A stretch of 64,000 nt of DNA from Acanthaster planci (GCF_001949145.1 NW_019091613.1:52394-116393); one strand, 5' to 3'; shown: positions 11,717 to 49,959, counted from the first letter of the stretch. Numbers and translations are program-made. The notes: generated by a model not told the origin, from the sequence alone.

Positions 11717-12880
11717 AATTGGATTTGACACATTTGCTATTATAAGATTAGTCCTTTGTGAAAGCTTTGTTTTTCTTCCAAATTGCTCAATTTGCCAAGT
11801 TTAGCATGAACCTAGATATGTATCACCATCACACTGCCCACCATGAGAGATATTTCACCTTTGTGTCTCAACCCAAACCCCATGAGGTTTTCTCCAGAGA
11901 TCCTACTAATGTAACAAACAAAACACAGCCAGACTGAGGACCCTGCCGAGTGTAGGCAGTATTAAATATCAGCCTTGACACCATACAAAAATAATGTACA
12001 TGTACCTTAGCTATTTTTGTTGACTGCTAAATCCAAGTGTACAATGTTACTGCAATTTTGGGCATAGTAGGTTGCGCTAAATTTTTACTGTCCTCTTTTA
12101 AGCATTCATCTAGGCTTGAATTACGGCAGAATGTGGGAGCAACAAATACAATTATTTCCTTTCTACTGGGTATTGTATGGACTCCTTAAGCCTGTACCAT
12201 TGGTGGTAATAAGCAAAACACACACATATCACATCAAAAGACATACTACCACTTCTTTATTTCAGCTTTTAGAAGAGATTGGCTCATGAGGACTCAGTCT
12301 GCAATCAAATTTTTAAAAAAAGAAGACAAAGAACAGTTACCAGTACGGGAAGGTATGATTTTTAAAATAAAAATTCCACTTTGCCTCAGCTTGTAATTAT
12401 TTAGCCCTCTCAGTGACCTAAAACAAACTCAACAGTTTATACAGGCATGCAACTTTTCCTCGGATCAGCTGATTTCCTTGTATTTCACTTCACACTCATG
12501 CCACTGAAGATTGAAAAATGCTGTACAAAGTGTTGTAAAGATTAGAATTTCCTTGTGCTTTGTCAAAGTCCAAGTTGCATGCCTATTTCATCAACTTGAT
12601 ACTTCCCATCCACATCTGTTAAAACTTCTCAGGAGTTGACTTTCTGTATAGGTGCTGTGTATTATTCCCTTGTTTGTACAAATCAAATGTTCAAAGTTTA
12701 CGACAATGGAATTTTCTATAACAAGAATTTGATTAAGAAAGGACAAACTTTAGGGTACTTCCGTAGCTGCGGAAAGGAAAAATTGAACCTCTACAGTTTT
12801 CAGACCAATCTGTTTTCGTTTTTTCTGTAATAGGAAATTCTGTACAAAACAGACACTGATTTTTTTCCAATAAAAGCAAT
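11717..12880 (+). other. DYNLL 3'UTR with polyadenylation signal
   Basis: AT-rich sequence without coding potential follows the stop codon. The first good candidate signal is AATAAA at 12869-12874. About 220 bp then separate it from the COQ5 stop codon on the other strand, so the two convergent 3'UTRs are close or may overlap. Confidence 0.5.
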
Positions 12881-13098
12881 GTCTAATAATTAAATGTCAT
12901 GTTGGAAAATCCAGTAATTGTTTTCACAATATTCTTCACATGTATACCATTGCTGTTTCTGTCCAGTGCAACGTCTACCACAGATTGTTAAAATGATAGC
13001 TGTCAATGCCAAATTTTGGCCATACCTTTTTACATTCCTGTACTATTGCATAATAATTTTTCTTACTTGAATTAAAAGCTGACTCAGATTCAACTATC

Positions 13099-17816
<4,718 letters not shown>

Positions 17817-18064
17817 ATTGAAAAATAATAGTCTCTTTCTCAAATAATAACGTAACGTCAAATACACCGTCAAATAATATTTGATAAATATATGACATTT
17901 AAATTTTAAAACAAATTTTGTGCAAAACTTAGTCAAAATAGAAATTATATGACAAAATTTATGAGTTCAAATGGACTAAAATATAGAAATTATTAAATAT
18001 TAGCCAGTAATCGATAATAATAAATGAAAGAGGAGAAGAAAATTGCCAAGTTCGAAAGTGAAAA
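17817..18064. promoter_or_regulatory. COQ5/HEATR6 bidirectional promoter region, 248 bp between start codons
   Basis: COQ5 (minus) starts at 17816 and HEATR6 (plus) at 18065, so both 5'UTRs and promoters must fit in 248 bp unless 5'UTR introns exist. The segment is very AT-rich, with ATTATTAAATATTAG and AAATAATATTTGATAAATATA, plus AACGTAACGTCAAA near the COQ5 side. No CpG island and no single clear TATA box is seen. Confidence 0.7.
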
Positions 18065-39795
<21,731 letters not shown>

Positions 39796-39799
39796 GTGC

Positions 39800-42205
39800 A
39801 ACTTTTCTAAACAAAATCTCTCATGTTTATATCTTTAGGAAAAAACTGACAAACCATTTGGATCTGATTTTCATACTGTTTGGGGGAGAGTAAACTAACG
39901 GGGAATGTTTTAATGAAATTTAAAATTTGGAGTGGAGGAATTCCTTTTAAATTTGAAAACATTGGGAAGTGTCACACAGTATAGATTTAACATCATTAAA
40001 CAATTTTGAGACAATTGTAATAATAGTGGCTATTCGTATAGCGCACATTCCATCAATTCTGATGCTCATGGCAACGTAAACAAAAGAAATGGCAATCTGT
40101 AAATGAAGCAAGAGTTTTGAAAGGCTTGACAGAGATTCTCTCCTTTTTACTATAAATTGCCACTTAATGCGTGTATGATGTATTTATTATTATTCCAAGA
40201 TTAAATTTACTTTATTTGCAAACTCAGACTGACTTACTGAAAGTGTGGATATATATAAATATTGCCGTTGAAATTGAAATAGGGGATACGGGGTGCTATA
40301 CCTCCCCTGGCATGCTTGCTCCCATTGTAGCTCCCTTGTAAAATCAAAATGTGTTAGTCCGATTACCAAATATTCTGACGCTACATTGGCCTTAGTGAGT
40401 TTATGTGTCAGATTATAATTGATTGCAATAAAGAAGTAATGGTTTGGAATGATGTAGAAATCTACCGTATTTGGTTACAGTCAGGTTTCCAAATTTCAAA
40501 TAATTCTCATTATTTTTAGTAATAAACCGATTCACCCTAAAAGCCCCTTTTTTCACTAACATCCAATTTTTCCAAACCCAAGCTACAGAATTTCTAAATC
40601 TTTAAAACTTTAAGGATTTAGGGAGAGAACAAAATAGAACAAAATCTACAGTCAGACCTCATTAATAAGAGCTCTGTTAGAATAACATTCTGCTTATAAC
40701 AGGCAAATTTTTAGGTCTTGATCCTTTTTTCCTCATTACTTTCATTCCTGATGGTACAAGGTTCCTGTTAGAACAAAGTATTAACCAGCAGCAAAATCTG
40801 AAGGAAGTCTCATTTGTGACCGCCCCCACAAAAATGGGTATTATGGGACATTTTATCAAAACGAGTTACCTACACATTTGAATTGGTTACTTTCTTTCTA
40901 AGGTTTAATTTGGTGCAGATTTGAACCCTGTGGCATTCTGCAATCTGGAGATCTAATAAACTGATTTTTGCGTAATCATATCATACACATTAACAATTGT
41001 TTTCAGAGATAAAGCCCTTTAAACACAGGAAATAGAAAAAGAAATCAGCCAAGAAGGAAGTCTCTTGATACCCACACTGTTAGGTTTCTGGGGGTGAATT
41101 GTGAAAGTACTGATATAATAGAAGCCAATAAACCAAGAAGTAAAAATCACCCTGCCCACATACAAAAGCTCTTAGTGTGAAATAGCACCGTGTCCCTTAA
41201 TACCCTTTTTCATAGAGCGGATCACATTTATGAGACTTGACTCTATACAATTTAATACTTTCTTTATTTCACAGATTAGTAGCATCCTGATATTGTTAAC
41301 ATTGAACGTTTCCTCATGGTCTGCAAAGTTCTAGCTGATTTTGAAAAACCACATCACTAACTGTATGTGTCAGACTTTACTCTCGATAAATCTGAATCAT
41401 CTTTGCCCAATTCACACTTCAATTCCTGCAAGGTATTTTTTTCCACGGACTTGTTGGGGACTGTTTGTTGTACTCTGAAATGCCCCGGTATTAAAACCCA
41501 CCACCACAGCTGCCAAAAATTAGGTCAGAGATCAAAACGAGAATTTCAAATCGCCATTCCAAAAGCAGGTACTGATTTGCATTCTTCCTGATTAATTAGA
41601 CCTCGTGTAATTGTCAGAAATTGCATCTAGTGGACAGCCAGTGCTCTTTGCTCCAACTGAGGCTGTCTGATTGCCTCTACTTTTTGTGCGCATTGTACAA
41701 GGGGTTGATACTGGTATGTCATTTGTCATGCCGTGAATAATCTTATATACATGAATACATATATATGCCAGTCCAACAGAGTGTTTGGATGAACAAAGTC
41801 ACAAACTTCAGGGGCAAAATAGGAGGTACAGCGCAATAATTATTTATGAAATGCCAGTATTGTAAATGAAATCATTCGATTTACGTGTATGGCGGAAATC
41901 AAACCAAAAGGGAGAATTTCTTATTCTCATCAATCAAAGACATGCACACCACAAGTTCATAAGTGCATATTTAACTTGTACCGTATAGTGCTTCCAACTT
42001 GTTAGTAATAGTTTTTACTCTGTAAATGCCTCCTTATCAGGGGCACCTTCAGGACTCGTAGTTAAGATTTTCCAAAAGTTTGTCACAAAATGAATTTCTA
42101 TTTTTAGTTGGAGACTGCAAGATGTTAAAAGCAATATACCCAGTAAATGCACAACAAACACATGCACACTACTTTTTGGTCAACAAAACTAACAATATTG
42201 CAGAG
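39800..42205. other. AT-rich DNA downstream of HEATR6 exon 20, no gene seen
   Basis: I looked here for the remaining HEATR6 C-terminal exons and found no GC-richer, spliceable open segment on the plus strand. The TTCGTATAGCGCACATTCC stretch near 40035 resembles the tail of a SINE-like repeat. The end of the region is probably the 3'UTR of the first TRIM gene on the other strand. Confidence 0.5.
40648..40835. mobile_element. Short dispersed repeat, copy 2 (pogo/Tigger-type MITE-like)
   Basis: This segment matches the copy at 15368-15550 (see that entry). It begins ACAGTCAGACCTCATTAATA and lies downstream of the last recognised HEATR6 exon. Confidence 0.5.
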
Positions 42206-42559
42206 TTCACAAAATAGCCACAACAAAGACAACCCTTTGTAATTGAACAAAGGCAAGGGAGACTGGTTTGAGATGCCCCTGTAAACTCTGGGGACTGTTT
42301 TCAACCTCCTCTGAAGGAGAGGAAGGAATTATTTCTTCTCTTTTTGTACAAGTATCCTCAATCTTAATGTGATACGCCGTTCTTAAGGCCTTTGCTTCTG
42401 GGCTGAGGTTCAGTGCGGATACCGATAGTATTTTTGCTACATGGTCTTTAAAATACAACAACGGGTTAACGTGCGATGCACATTTCATTTGGATAGCTGG
42501 CAACTTCTTTTGATACATGTAGGCTTTGGATTGCTGGTGAGGACATAACTGCATCACCA

Positions 42560-44536
42560 TTAGACATGGCGGCAAAGTGCCACTGAACTTTCTTCCACCA
42601 CTACCAGATCACTGTTTGGCGCTAGAGCGAGAGACCGTGCATGTTTAAATCCCTTGATGACACGTCCCATGTATGTGCCCTTGGGATCGAAATAATGAAT
42701 TTCATCTGATTCACACAAGCAATGTATTACAACATAGATGTTTCCATCCTTGTCATTACACACTCCTCTAGCACTGCCCTTTCTATCAATGGTGCTTATG
42801 TCAGTTGTGAATACCTCTCTGCCACTGTAGTCAATTGAGTGTAACTTGTGTGCCTTCTGGTCGGTGTAGATGAGGCGCTGCTTGTGGCTTGTCAAATAGT
42901 CACCAATTCCTGGTGACGAGAGTATCGTGATGAGGGTGCCGTCCAGGTTGTGAAGGGAAATCTCTTCCTCCTTCTCATAACCAACTGCTATTAGATTGTT
43001 GTCGTCCACTGCCAGACATGTCGGGTGGCTGTTTGGCCTCCTGCAAATACCAGGCTTGAAGTCACTGAAGCGATGGTATTCCCTGTTGAAGGTCTTGATG
43101 AATGGACCGACCAATACCACCAATAGGTCGGCCTTGTTCACCGCTACTCGCCTTGGTTTACGCACACCAGGAATCTTGAGCTCCTTTGAGACGGCAGGAG
43201 ACTGAAGTGTCTTGGGTAAGAAACCGATCAAATGTTTGCGCTTTTCATCGAGAATGACCACTTCATTGTTCGAAAAAACTGCTACATCAGACGCCATTTC
43301 AAACTTTGTCTTGTTCTCTCCAAATTTGTGTATTTCCGTCTTTTTTTGACACCTCTTCATCTCATTTGAAGGCCCTTGGCTTGACAGTTCTGCAGCTTGG
43401 GCACTGAGTATTGGTTTTTGATCATCTTCAGAAACACTTACCAGCCTCCCAATGGGAAATATCATGTCATTGCCTTCAAAGTCAAGGAAAGACGACCCTT
43501 CAGGCACCATGCATGCCGTCTTTGCTGTCAGTTCTTTGAAGTTGTGCACTAGTTTCGGCTTCAGATCCAGTATCTCGTGGCAGCTTGCCTGATCTATGAC
43601 ACCTTTCATCTCATCCAGCTTTTGCTCTGCATGGCTCGCTTCTTTGCTATTGGTTGCTTGAGCTGTTTCCAGTGTCATGACCCTGACTTTGTAGATGCCC
43701 TCTGCTTTCTCCTTCAACACATGACCCTCCTCGTACATCCTGGCCACCCTGTCACGAATCTTTTGATCTATTTTGTATTTGGTTTCAGCAAACACCCTAT
43801 CCAGTGCTTTCCTCATGTTCTTGACTCCCTCTGTTGCAGCTACTAATTCCCTTTTTTTCAGTTCAGCTTTAGCAGTTAGTGCAGCAATTTCGCATTTGCA
43901 CCTACCCCAGGCCTCAGTTTGTCCACTGAGGGAGTGCTTGGCGTGGTCTAGAACAGAGCAGGTTGTGCAGGCAAGCTGCTCGCATGTGTTGCAGTAGATG
44001 GTGACATTCTGGTCTGGATGCTTACCACATTTTGGAACCTGCTCTCTGAGTTTACTCCTGTAAGAGATCTCACCTGATCGTAGCTTCTCCAGTGTGTTCA
44101 CCACATGATGTTTCATCTTAGCCATTCGTCCATGTGCCTTATTACACTCCAGACACAAGAAATTATTACAGTCACTGCATCTAGAGATGGCTTCATTTTC
44201 TTCCTCACAGTTCTGACATTTGATCTCTGACCCTTGACCTTTGAGAAGTTGTTCTTGCATGGTGAATTCGTCCACCAAGGCCCCCAGTGTGAAGTTATTA
44301 GGCAGTGCAGCAACATCATTTCTTTTCAGCTGGGTATCACGTCTGCAGAGAGGACATGTTAGCTTGGTGCCACCTGTTTTCTGATGTTGTCTGAGCTCTT
44401 GGAGGCATTTTAGGCAGAAACTGTGCAAGCAGTCGAGCATTTTAGGCTCCTTGAAGCAACAGGAGCAGATGGAACATTCTAGATGATCCTGGCTAATCTT
44501 GCTCAGGACGGATTGGACTGTGACATTGGATGCCAT
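42560..44536 (-). CDS. TRIM gene copy 1: RING-B-box-B-box-coiled coil-NHL-like E3 ubiquitin ligase, 658 aa
   Basis: The start is the MASNVTVQSVL methionine at 44536, two bases after a 3' splice site (CACTTCCACAG) conserved in all four copies; the frame extends eight codons upstream, but that lies across the acceptor. The RING has all eight ligands (C21, C24, C36, H38, C41, C44, C61, C64). B-box 1 spans about C107-H143 and B-box 2 about C170-H201; a coiled coil covers about 205-330 and an NHL-like beta-propeller about 410-658. It ends ALCRHV. Domain order matches the TRIM56/TRIM2/TRIM71-like groups: the RING recruits E2-ubiquitin, the coiled coil dimerises and the propeller binds substrate or RNA. 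Coding sequence is one exon. A 5'UTR exon probably ends at 45029 (donor GTAAGA). Target unknown; an innate-immune role is an inference from the family and its tandem expansion. Confidence 0.93.
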   Translation of the reverse strand: MASNVTVQSVLSKISQDHLECSICSCCFKEPKMLDCLHSFCLKCLQELRQHQKTGGTKLTCPLCRRDTQLKRNDVAALPNNFTLGALVDEFTMQEQLLKGQGSEIKCQNCEEENEAISRCSDCNNFLCLECNKAHGRMAKMKHHVVNTLEKLRSGEISYRSKLREQVPKCGKHPDQNVTIYCNTCEQLACTTCSVLDHAKHSLSGQTEAWGRCKCEIAALTAKAELKKRELVAATEGVKNMRKALDRVFAETKYKIDQKIRDRVARMYEEGHVLKEKAEGIYKVRVMTLETAQATNSKEASHAEQKLDEMKGVIDQASCHEILDLKPKLVHNFKELTAKTACMVPEGSSFLDFEGNDMIFPIGRLVSVSEDDQKPILSAQAAELSSQGPSNEMKRCQKKTEIHKFGENKTKFEMASDVAVFSNNEVVILDEKRKHLIGFLPKTLQSPAVSKELKIPGVRKPRRVAVNKADLLVVLVGPFIKTFNREYHRFSDFKPGICRRPNSHPTCLAVDDNNLIAVGYEKEEEISLHNLDGTLITILSSPGIGDYLTSHKQRLIYTDQKAHKLHSIDYSGREVFTTDISTIDRKGSARGVCNDKDGNIYVVIHCLCESDEIHYFDPKGTYMGRVIKGFKHARSLALAPNSDLVVVEESSVALCRHV

Positions 44537-44589
44537 ATCTGTGGAAGTGCATATGCTCACACATTATGTACAAGAAACAACATCATGGT

Positions 44590-45760
44590 GAAGCTAAAAC
44601 TCAGATGTTAGAATTTGATGCCGCCTCTGTCAATCTGGATTCAACTCAAAACTCCCTGTTTGAGGCAGTATCGTTTCCTTTAAGGCCGGTTCATACTGAT
44701 GAACATAAAGCCAATTTACTCTTGGAATTGTTTGCATTGGTGTAAAACACACTGAGAGTCTGTCATATTCTGTAATCCTCTATCTTAATAGGTCACATTA
44801 TTATTGCTACTAAAGTTAACCCAAGGTCAAACTGTGTTAGTCGCACAGATGCAACAAATATTCATTGTGACGTGTCAGATTCCTGGAACCAGCCATTGCA
44901 AGGATGAGATCTTACAGACTACACACGATTGATGTTTAGGAAGAAGATTCAAAGAAACCACGATCTAAGTATTGGACGAGGGGTATTTTTTCTCCTGAAA
45001 CTATATAAATTTAAGAAACTGGTCTTACTCAGGTTTGTAGATATCCTGTGCATAAGCAGATTGAGGATGGAAGTACACGCACCAGTGTCTTGAGTGTCTG
45101 GCTGAAGTGAAGTAAGGTGACCCGCTGGAGGTTTCCAGCAAAGCAGTCGGATATTACACTGACGCTGGTAACTTAAAAGTCCAACTGGCACATACATGTT
45201 CATGCAGCACTCTTTGAAGGGTCGAGTGTATGACTCACTCTTGATCATGTCACAGGCAGGATATTGCGTGCTGTACACTGTTGCAATAACAGGAGGCTGA
45301 ATGTGACTTCATGTGTTGTTGCTGTTTTAGCCCAATGACATTGGCAAAGTTATCGTACATGTAGGAGGATTCTCAAGCCCCCCTCCATTGTGTAGCCTTT
45401 TTTACTTTTCTTTAAAAGTTGTTTTCCATGTTCCACAAAATCATTGATACTTGGCAGTTTGCCCTGGAGAGTGAACATGAGTTTTTTGACGTAAGTTCTT
45501 TTGAAAAACCACATAAACCACGCCCCTCCCAACTACATGTACAATATCAGTATAATTATAAAGGCTGGATGCTGGTGATGATTTGTGTAAGCAGGGGGGC
45601 CAGGTTTCATTGTTTATTCATAATTACCCAGGTTGGCTTGGCAATACTAAATGCTGAGTTTGGAATGACTGTTTACTGACATGGAACACCCACACAGTAA
45701 TGGTGGAAACATCGTGTAGGATACGTGGCAGGCATTGTTCACAGTCAAGAATGCTATTTT
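44590..45760. repeat. TRIM-array upstream duplication, unit 1
   Basis: Most of this 5' flank of copy 1 is repeated upstream of copy 2 at about 49960-51150, with high identity (for example AACCAGCCATTGCAAGGATG and ACACGATTGATGTTTAGGAA). It shows that the genes were duplicated together with their promoters and 5'UTR exons. Further upstream (45880-45960), TCTCCCAAGGAAAGGCACTT is shared with 58015 and, more divergently, 63505. Confidence 0.8.
45029..45290 (-). other. Putative 5'UTR exon of TRIM copy 1
   Basis: On the minus strand the conserved text GGATATCTACAAACCTGA is followed by the donor GTAAGACC; the last exon base is 45029. The same exon end and donor recur upstream of copy 2 (50393) and copy 3 (56863). 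The 5' limit given is where similarity between copies 1 and 2 weakens, not a mapped transcription start. Confidence 0.5.
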
Positions 45761-47860
45761 ATAAAGTACCGGTAACTAGCACCATACTTGAGTTTACTGT
45801 GATCTTTCACCTTATTGTCAGTCATGTACATTTTTGTCATTATCAGTTGTCTATAACCTTCTATGAAGTTTAAATTTAACAGAAGTTGTCGGGAAAAATC
45901 TCCCAAGGAAAGGCACTTTCTCCTTCACAAGTGGCTAGACTATTTGTGAGTGTGTGGGTTTGGGTGCGCTTGTACGTGGTGCCTTGTGAGGTGCCGGAAC
46001 AATGGAAGGTACCCCACAAGGCCAGTTCTGATCCTTGTGGGGTATTAAAGTGGTACCCCACAAGAATTTTATGAAATAGATATTTCAAATTTACTCAAAA
46101 GGAGGAATTTTCAAGTGCCATTCATCTGTCGCAAAATGAAGTATTTTAAATAAGGGATGTTCACTCAAATTTCCAAAGTAGCAAAGTTAATCTGGTTCAG
46201 ATGGGAGTGAATTAAAATTTTTGCGTGTTGTGTGGGAGTTTTGTAAACGAGAACTAAGGAAATACCCCACAAATATAGCTGTGTAAGAGTGGGTGTGTGG
46301 GCGAGGGTGTGTCTGTGTGCAAGGGCTGGGGGGGGGGCTGTGACCCACTGCTTACAGCTCTCCGTCCGTTGAGAGAGGGGTCCCCTAAACTTATATTTGT
46401 TGTGAATGAATGTCATCACTTCTCAGAAATCTTGTAGTTTTCAATCTTCTATTTATCCAGACACAATCACTCAAAAGAAAATCTGCTAGTAATACTGCAG
46501 AGAGTTGCCATTTTTCACATTGAGTAGATTTCTGTAAACAAAGAAACAGTTGCTAGTTTAGCTGCCTGTACCCAGCCTATTAGCTGCTTACTGATTCACT
46601 CCTAAGCACATCTTCCAGTGTACATGGAAAGCAGAGTCATAAGAAAGGGAACACCAACTTTAGAAAATGGAGGAAACAAACACGAAAACAAAAACACGTG
46701 CACAAAAAAGCTCTGTTTCTTATTTGGCACTCACTTGTCATTAAGTTTTGATAAGAAATTGTCTTTTATGGTCACTTGTGTTTGCTAATGTTTCAAAGTT
46801 GAGCCTGTTCATTTGATCAAAGAAAAGGCCCATTTGTTTGAAGGCACTCGTCAAAGAATCAGGTTTTATTGTCTGGGAATCAAACAGAAACGACATCTAA
46901 ATTTTGAAATTCTCTCATGTTCCCCTGCATTACTGTCACAATTCTTTTAAGGCTAGTGTTTCCAAGAAAGTTTGATCCAAAGAGATTGGAAAGAGGAAAA
47001 TGCCCCTCGGCTCCTGGCCCCCTAGTATCTTTGAAATTAATATGAAATTTAATTACTTCATTTAATAAAATGTCTTTCCTTTGACACCAAGTGATGAAAA
47101 CCTACAGAGATAAGTGTTTTTCTTAACTAGGCTATCTAATAGTCATATTGGCGATCAATTTGTCACGGACAACAGTGAGCTATACATGCATAAATGAGAT
47201 ATCCTTTCATGGCTAGTAATGGCATCCCTTCAGAATAAACACACCACATGTGTGTGTTTGGCATCCCTTCAGGGTAGACACACCAAATGTGTGTGTTCTG
47301 TGTTTAATGAGTGCTTGGCATCCTATTTTCATTTAGAGTTAAGCTCGCATTGTGTAATTAAATACTGGATTTCGTATCCAGACAACAGCGTTCCTGTGTC
47401 AATTAGTTTTTCATGATTGTATTTGTTTTTAGGTAGTGATGCATTTCATTTCAAAAAAACGTTATCGTAAAAATATCACCAGCTTTGTCAACGCAGTAAT
47501 TTTCCAATAAAAGAAAAGTAAAATATGCAGGAAGAGATATTGTATCTGACCTTGGCATGCCCAACTGTATGAATAAGTTGTAGGTTCTTGGTTTGAGTCA
47601 ACTCAGAACCTGTAGGCATGCCATGTTACAAATTGAAAACACAAATTACAAACACAAACAGTTGTGTATTCTAAATAATTCTTCCCTTTAGTGTTTACAT
47701 GTTTACTCTTAGCAGTATTCGATCTCGTATGGAAGACAAGCAAATTAATGGTTGCTTCTTGGTATCACTTTCCTTGGTCTGAACTAGATGTAGAGACATC
47801 TACACATTTCCCAAGGCATCGTTTCTGGGGTACCGGTATGGCGTCATAGTCTTGAGTTCA
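45761..47860. other. Spacer between TRIM copies 1 and 2, no gene seen
   Basis: This is repetitive flank related to 57980-58890 in the next spacer. It contains a GT-rich run (46265-46335) with a G tract, and a 41-bp near-tandem duplication at 47218-47302. Each unit of that duplication holds ACACACCACATGTGTGTG-type inverted sequence. No open frame here has a recognisable product. Confidence 0.6.
47218..47302. repeat. Two tandem units of about 41 bp with internal palindrome
   Basis: GGCATCCCTTCAGAATAAAC and GGCATCCCTTCAGGGTAGAC each start a unit, and both continue ACACACCA(C/A)ATGTGTGTGTT. A more diverged single version (GACACCCCTTTCAGGACAGA) is at 58360 in the paralogous spacer. Confidence 0.65.
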
Positions 47861-48041
47861 GGGCTGTGAAAATCTGCAGTTCAGTCTGGGTGCCTTTTTG
47901 GCCACAGGGCCAAGAAAGGAAGAAAAATGTCCGAAATGTGATACACAGTTCATTTGAATAGCTGGCAGCTTTAACATTATGCCTGGTGACTCTTGTTAGA
48001 CTTTTGATTGCTTGTGGCGAGGGCCTATAACTGCATGATGG

Positions 48042-49379
48042 CTAGACATGGCGGCAGACTACAACTGAAGTTTCTTCTGCCACTACCAGGTCACCATTTG
48101 GGGCAAGAGTGATACCACGCACATGATCAAATCCCTTAATGACACGACCTATGTACTGGCCATCAGGACTAAACTGATGAATTTCATCCGATTCAGAAAA
48201 CATTTGTATTGCAACATAAATGTTTCCATCTTTGTCACAGCACACACCTGCAGCCGAACTGTCCTCACTATCAGTGACATGAATATCAGTTGAAAATACC
48301 ACTCTACCATAGTAGTCAATTGACTTCAATTTGTGCATGTCTCTGTCAGTGTAGATGAGGTGTTGCTTGTAGGTTGCCAAATAATCACCAATGCCAGGAG
48401 CAGACAATTTCTTGATGAAAGTTCCATCCCAATTATGTAGGAATATCTGTTCATTCTTCTCATAACCCACTGCTATCAGATTGTTATCATCCACTGCAAG
48501 ACATGATGGGTATCTTTTGCTGTTCCTACCAGGTTTGAAGCGATTGAGGGGAGTGTAATCTCTCTCAAAGGTCTTGATGATAGGGCCAGCCATAACAATG
48601 AGTTCATCATCCTTGGTTACTGCTACACGCCTTGGATTATGGAGACCATCAATCTCAATTTCTTCTGAGACTGCTGGTGATTGGGGTGACTTTGGTAAGA
48701 AACTGATCAAGTTGTCACATGACAGATTGACTATGACCACTTCATTGTTGGAAAACACTGCTACATGAGATGCCCATTCAAACTTGGTAGGATGTTTTCC
48801 AAATTTGTGAATTTGGGCCTTCTTTTGACACCTTTTTGGCAGATGGGAAGGCACTTTGTTTGATGGTTTTACACTATGAAACTGCTCTCTGAGTTTACAC
48901 CTGTGAGAGATCTCACCTGATCGTAGCTGCTCCAGCGTGTTCACTTTATGATGTTTTGTCTTAGCTGTTCGTCCATGTGCCTTATTGCACTCCAGACACA
49001 GGAAACTCTCACAGTCACTGCATCTAGAGATGGCATCCTTTCCCTCCTCACAGTTCTGACATTTGATCTCTGACCCTTGACCTTCAAGGAGCTGCTCTTG
49101 CATGGTGAATTCCTCCACCAGAGCTCCCAATGTAAAGTTATTAGGCAGAGTAGCAACATCATTTCCTTTCAGCTTGGTATCACATCTGCAGATAGGACAT
49201 GTTAGCTTGGTACTACCTGTTGTCTGATATTGCCTGAGCTTTTGGAGGCATTTCAGGCAGAAACTGTGTAAGCAACTCAGCACTTTAGGTTCCTTGAAAC
49301 GACAGGAGCAGATGGAACATTCCAGATGGTCCTTGCTGATCTTGGTCAAGACAGACTGGACTGTGACATTGGATGCCAT
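48042..49379 (-). CDS. TRIM gene copy 2: RING and B-box 1 joined directly to NHL-like propeller, 445 aa
   Basis: The start MASNVTVQSVL lies two bases after a conserved acceptor (ACCTCCACAG). The RING is complete (CSICSCRF, CLHSFCLKC, CPICR) and B-box 1 is present (CQNCEEGKDAISRC). After the LREQ at about residue 166, where copy 1 enters B-box 2, this protein jumps to FHSVKPSNKVPSHLPKRCQ and then HKFG, the entry to the propeller. About 220 codons covering B-box 2 and the coiled coil are missing, in frame, with no stop. Without a coiled coil the usual antiparallel TRIM dimer should not form. This could be a working short form, a dominant-negative-like decoy, or a decaying gene with an accidentally preserved frame. 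The propeller is nearly identical to that of copy 4. The likely 5'UTR exon ends at 50393. Confidence 0.85.
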   Translation of the reverse strand: MASNVTVQSVLTKISKDHLECSICSCRFKEPKVLSCLHSFCLKCLQKLRQYQTTGSTKLTCPICRCDTKLKGNDVATLPNNFTLGALVEEFTMQEQLLEGQGSEIKCQNCEEGKDAISRCSDCESFLCLECNKAHGRTAKTKHHKVNTLEQLRSGEISHRCKLREQFHSVKPSNKVPSHLPKRCQKKAQIHKFGKHPTKFEWASHVAVFSNNEVVIVNLSCDNLISFLPKSPQSPAVSEEIEIDGLHNPRRVAVTKDDELIVMAGPIIKTFERDYTPLNRFKPGRNSKRYPSCLAVDDNNLIAVGYEKNEQIFLHNWDGTFIKKLSAPGIGDYLATYKQHLIYTDRDMHKLKSIDYYGRVVFSTDIHVTDSEDSSAAGVCCDKDGNIYVAIQMFSESDEIHQFSPDGQYIGRVIKGFDHVRGITLAPNGDLVVAEETSVVVCRHV

Positions 49380-49841
49380 ATCTGTGGAGGTTCAAACATT
49401 AAAATGGCAGTTAGTCTTCTGAAAATGTTTTTGTAGGAATTTAACCCTGCTAATCTCACCTAAACACAGACAGATCAAAAATAAACTTTATGGAGCAATT
49501 GCTTGGTACAACTTAAATGCACATATATTTCCACAACTGCACACATGTTTGTGTGATATTATGGAATAATGTCGAATGTACATGTATACTTACAACAGCA
49601 TCGTTTAGCAATAGAGCACAAACACGTTGGAGCTCAAAGATCAAAATTCTTCAAATGACTTCTTTCTCATTGCAGTATTTGTTGTGTTTTTTCTTAAAAG
49701 TCAAAATTACTAGGATTTTGGATCAAAACATTTAATCGGTAGCTAGCTGTAAAGCACTTGATGGAAGTACATGTAAGTGCAGTGAATAGTGCAGTGAAGA
49801 TTCGGAATGATCTGAATGTTCCATTGGGCACACCAGCCATT

Positions 49842-49873
49842 CTGCTGGGAGTTCGTACTCCCAGCGGAATGCT
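49842..49873. repeat. Hairpin with 14-bp arms in the spacer upstream of TRIM copy 2
   Basis: ATTCTGCTGGGAGT and ACTCCCAGCGGAAT flank a four-base loop with one mismatch. It lies in the proposed 5'UTR intron of copy 2. Confidence 0.6.
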
Positions 49874-49959
49874 GGGAAGCAGCTGTCGTTCTGTGGGAAT
49901 GTTTCATTGCACCGTTCCCTCCATGATGAGCATGTTTGTCCAGCGAAAGAGTGTGTTGG

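Noticed and set aside
42207-42575. 122-aa frame overlapping the end of TRIM copy 1
   Set aside because: It lies in the 3'UTR of copy 1, in a different frame, and the paralogous 3' flanks do not keep it open.
44536-44560. Upstream in-frame ATG as the start of TRIM copy 1 (and 56702 for copy 3)
   Set aside because: The extra codons lie on the intron side of a splice acceptor conserved in all four copies and do not match each other.
47218-47302. CRISPR-like repeat array
   Set aside because: There are only two tandem units, in an animal genome, without spacers.
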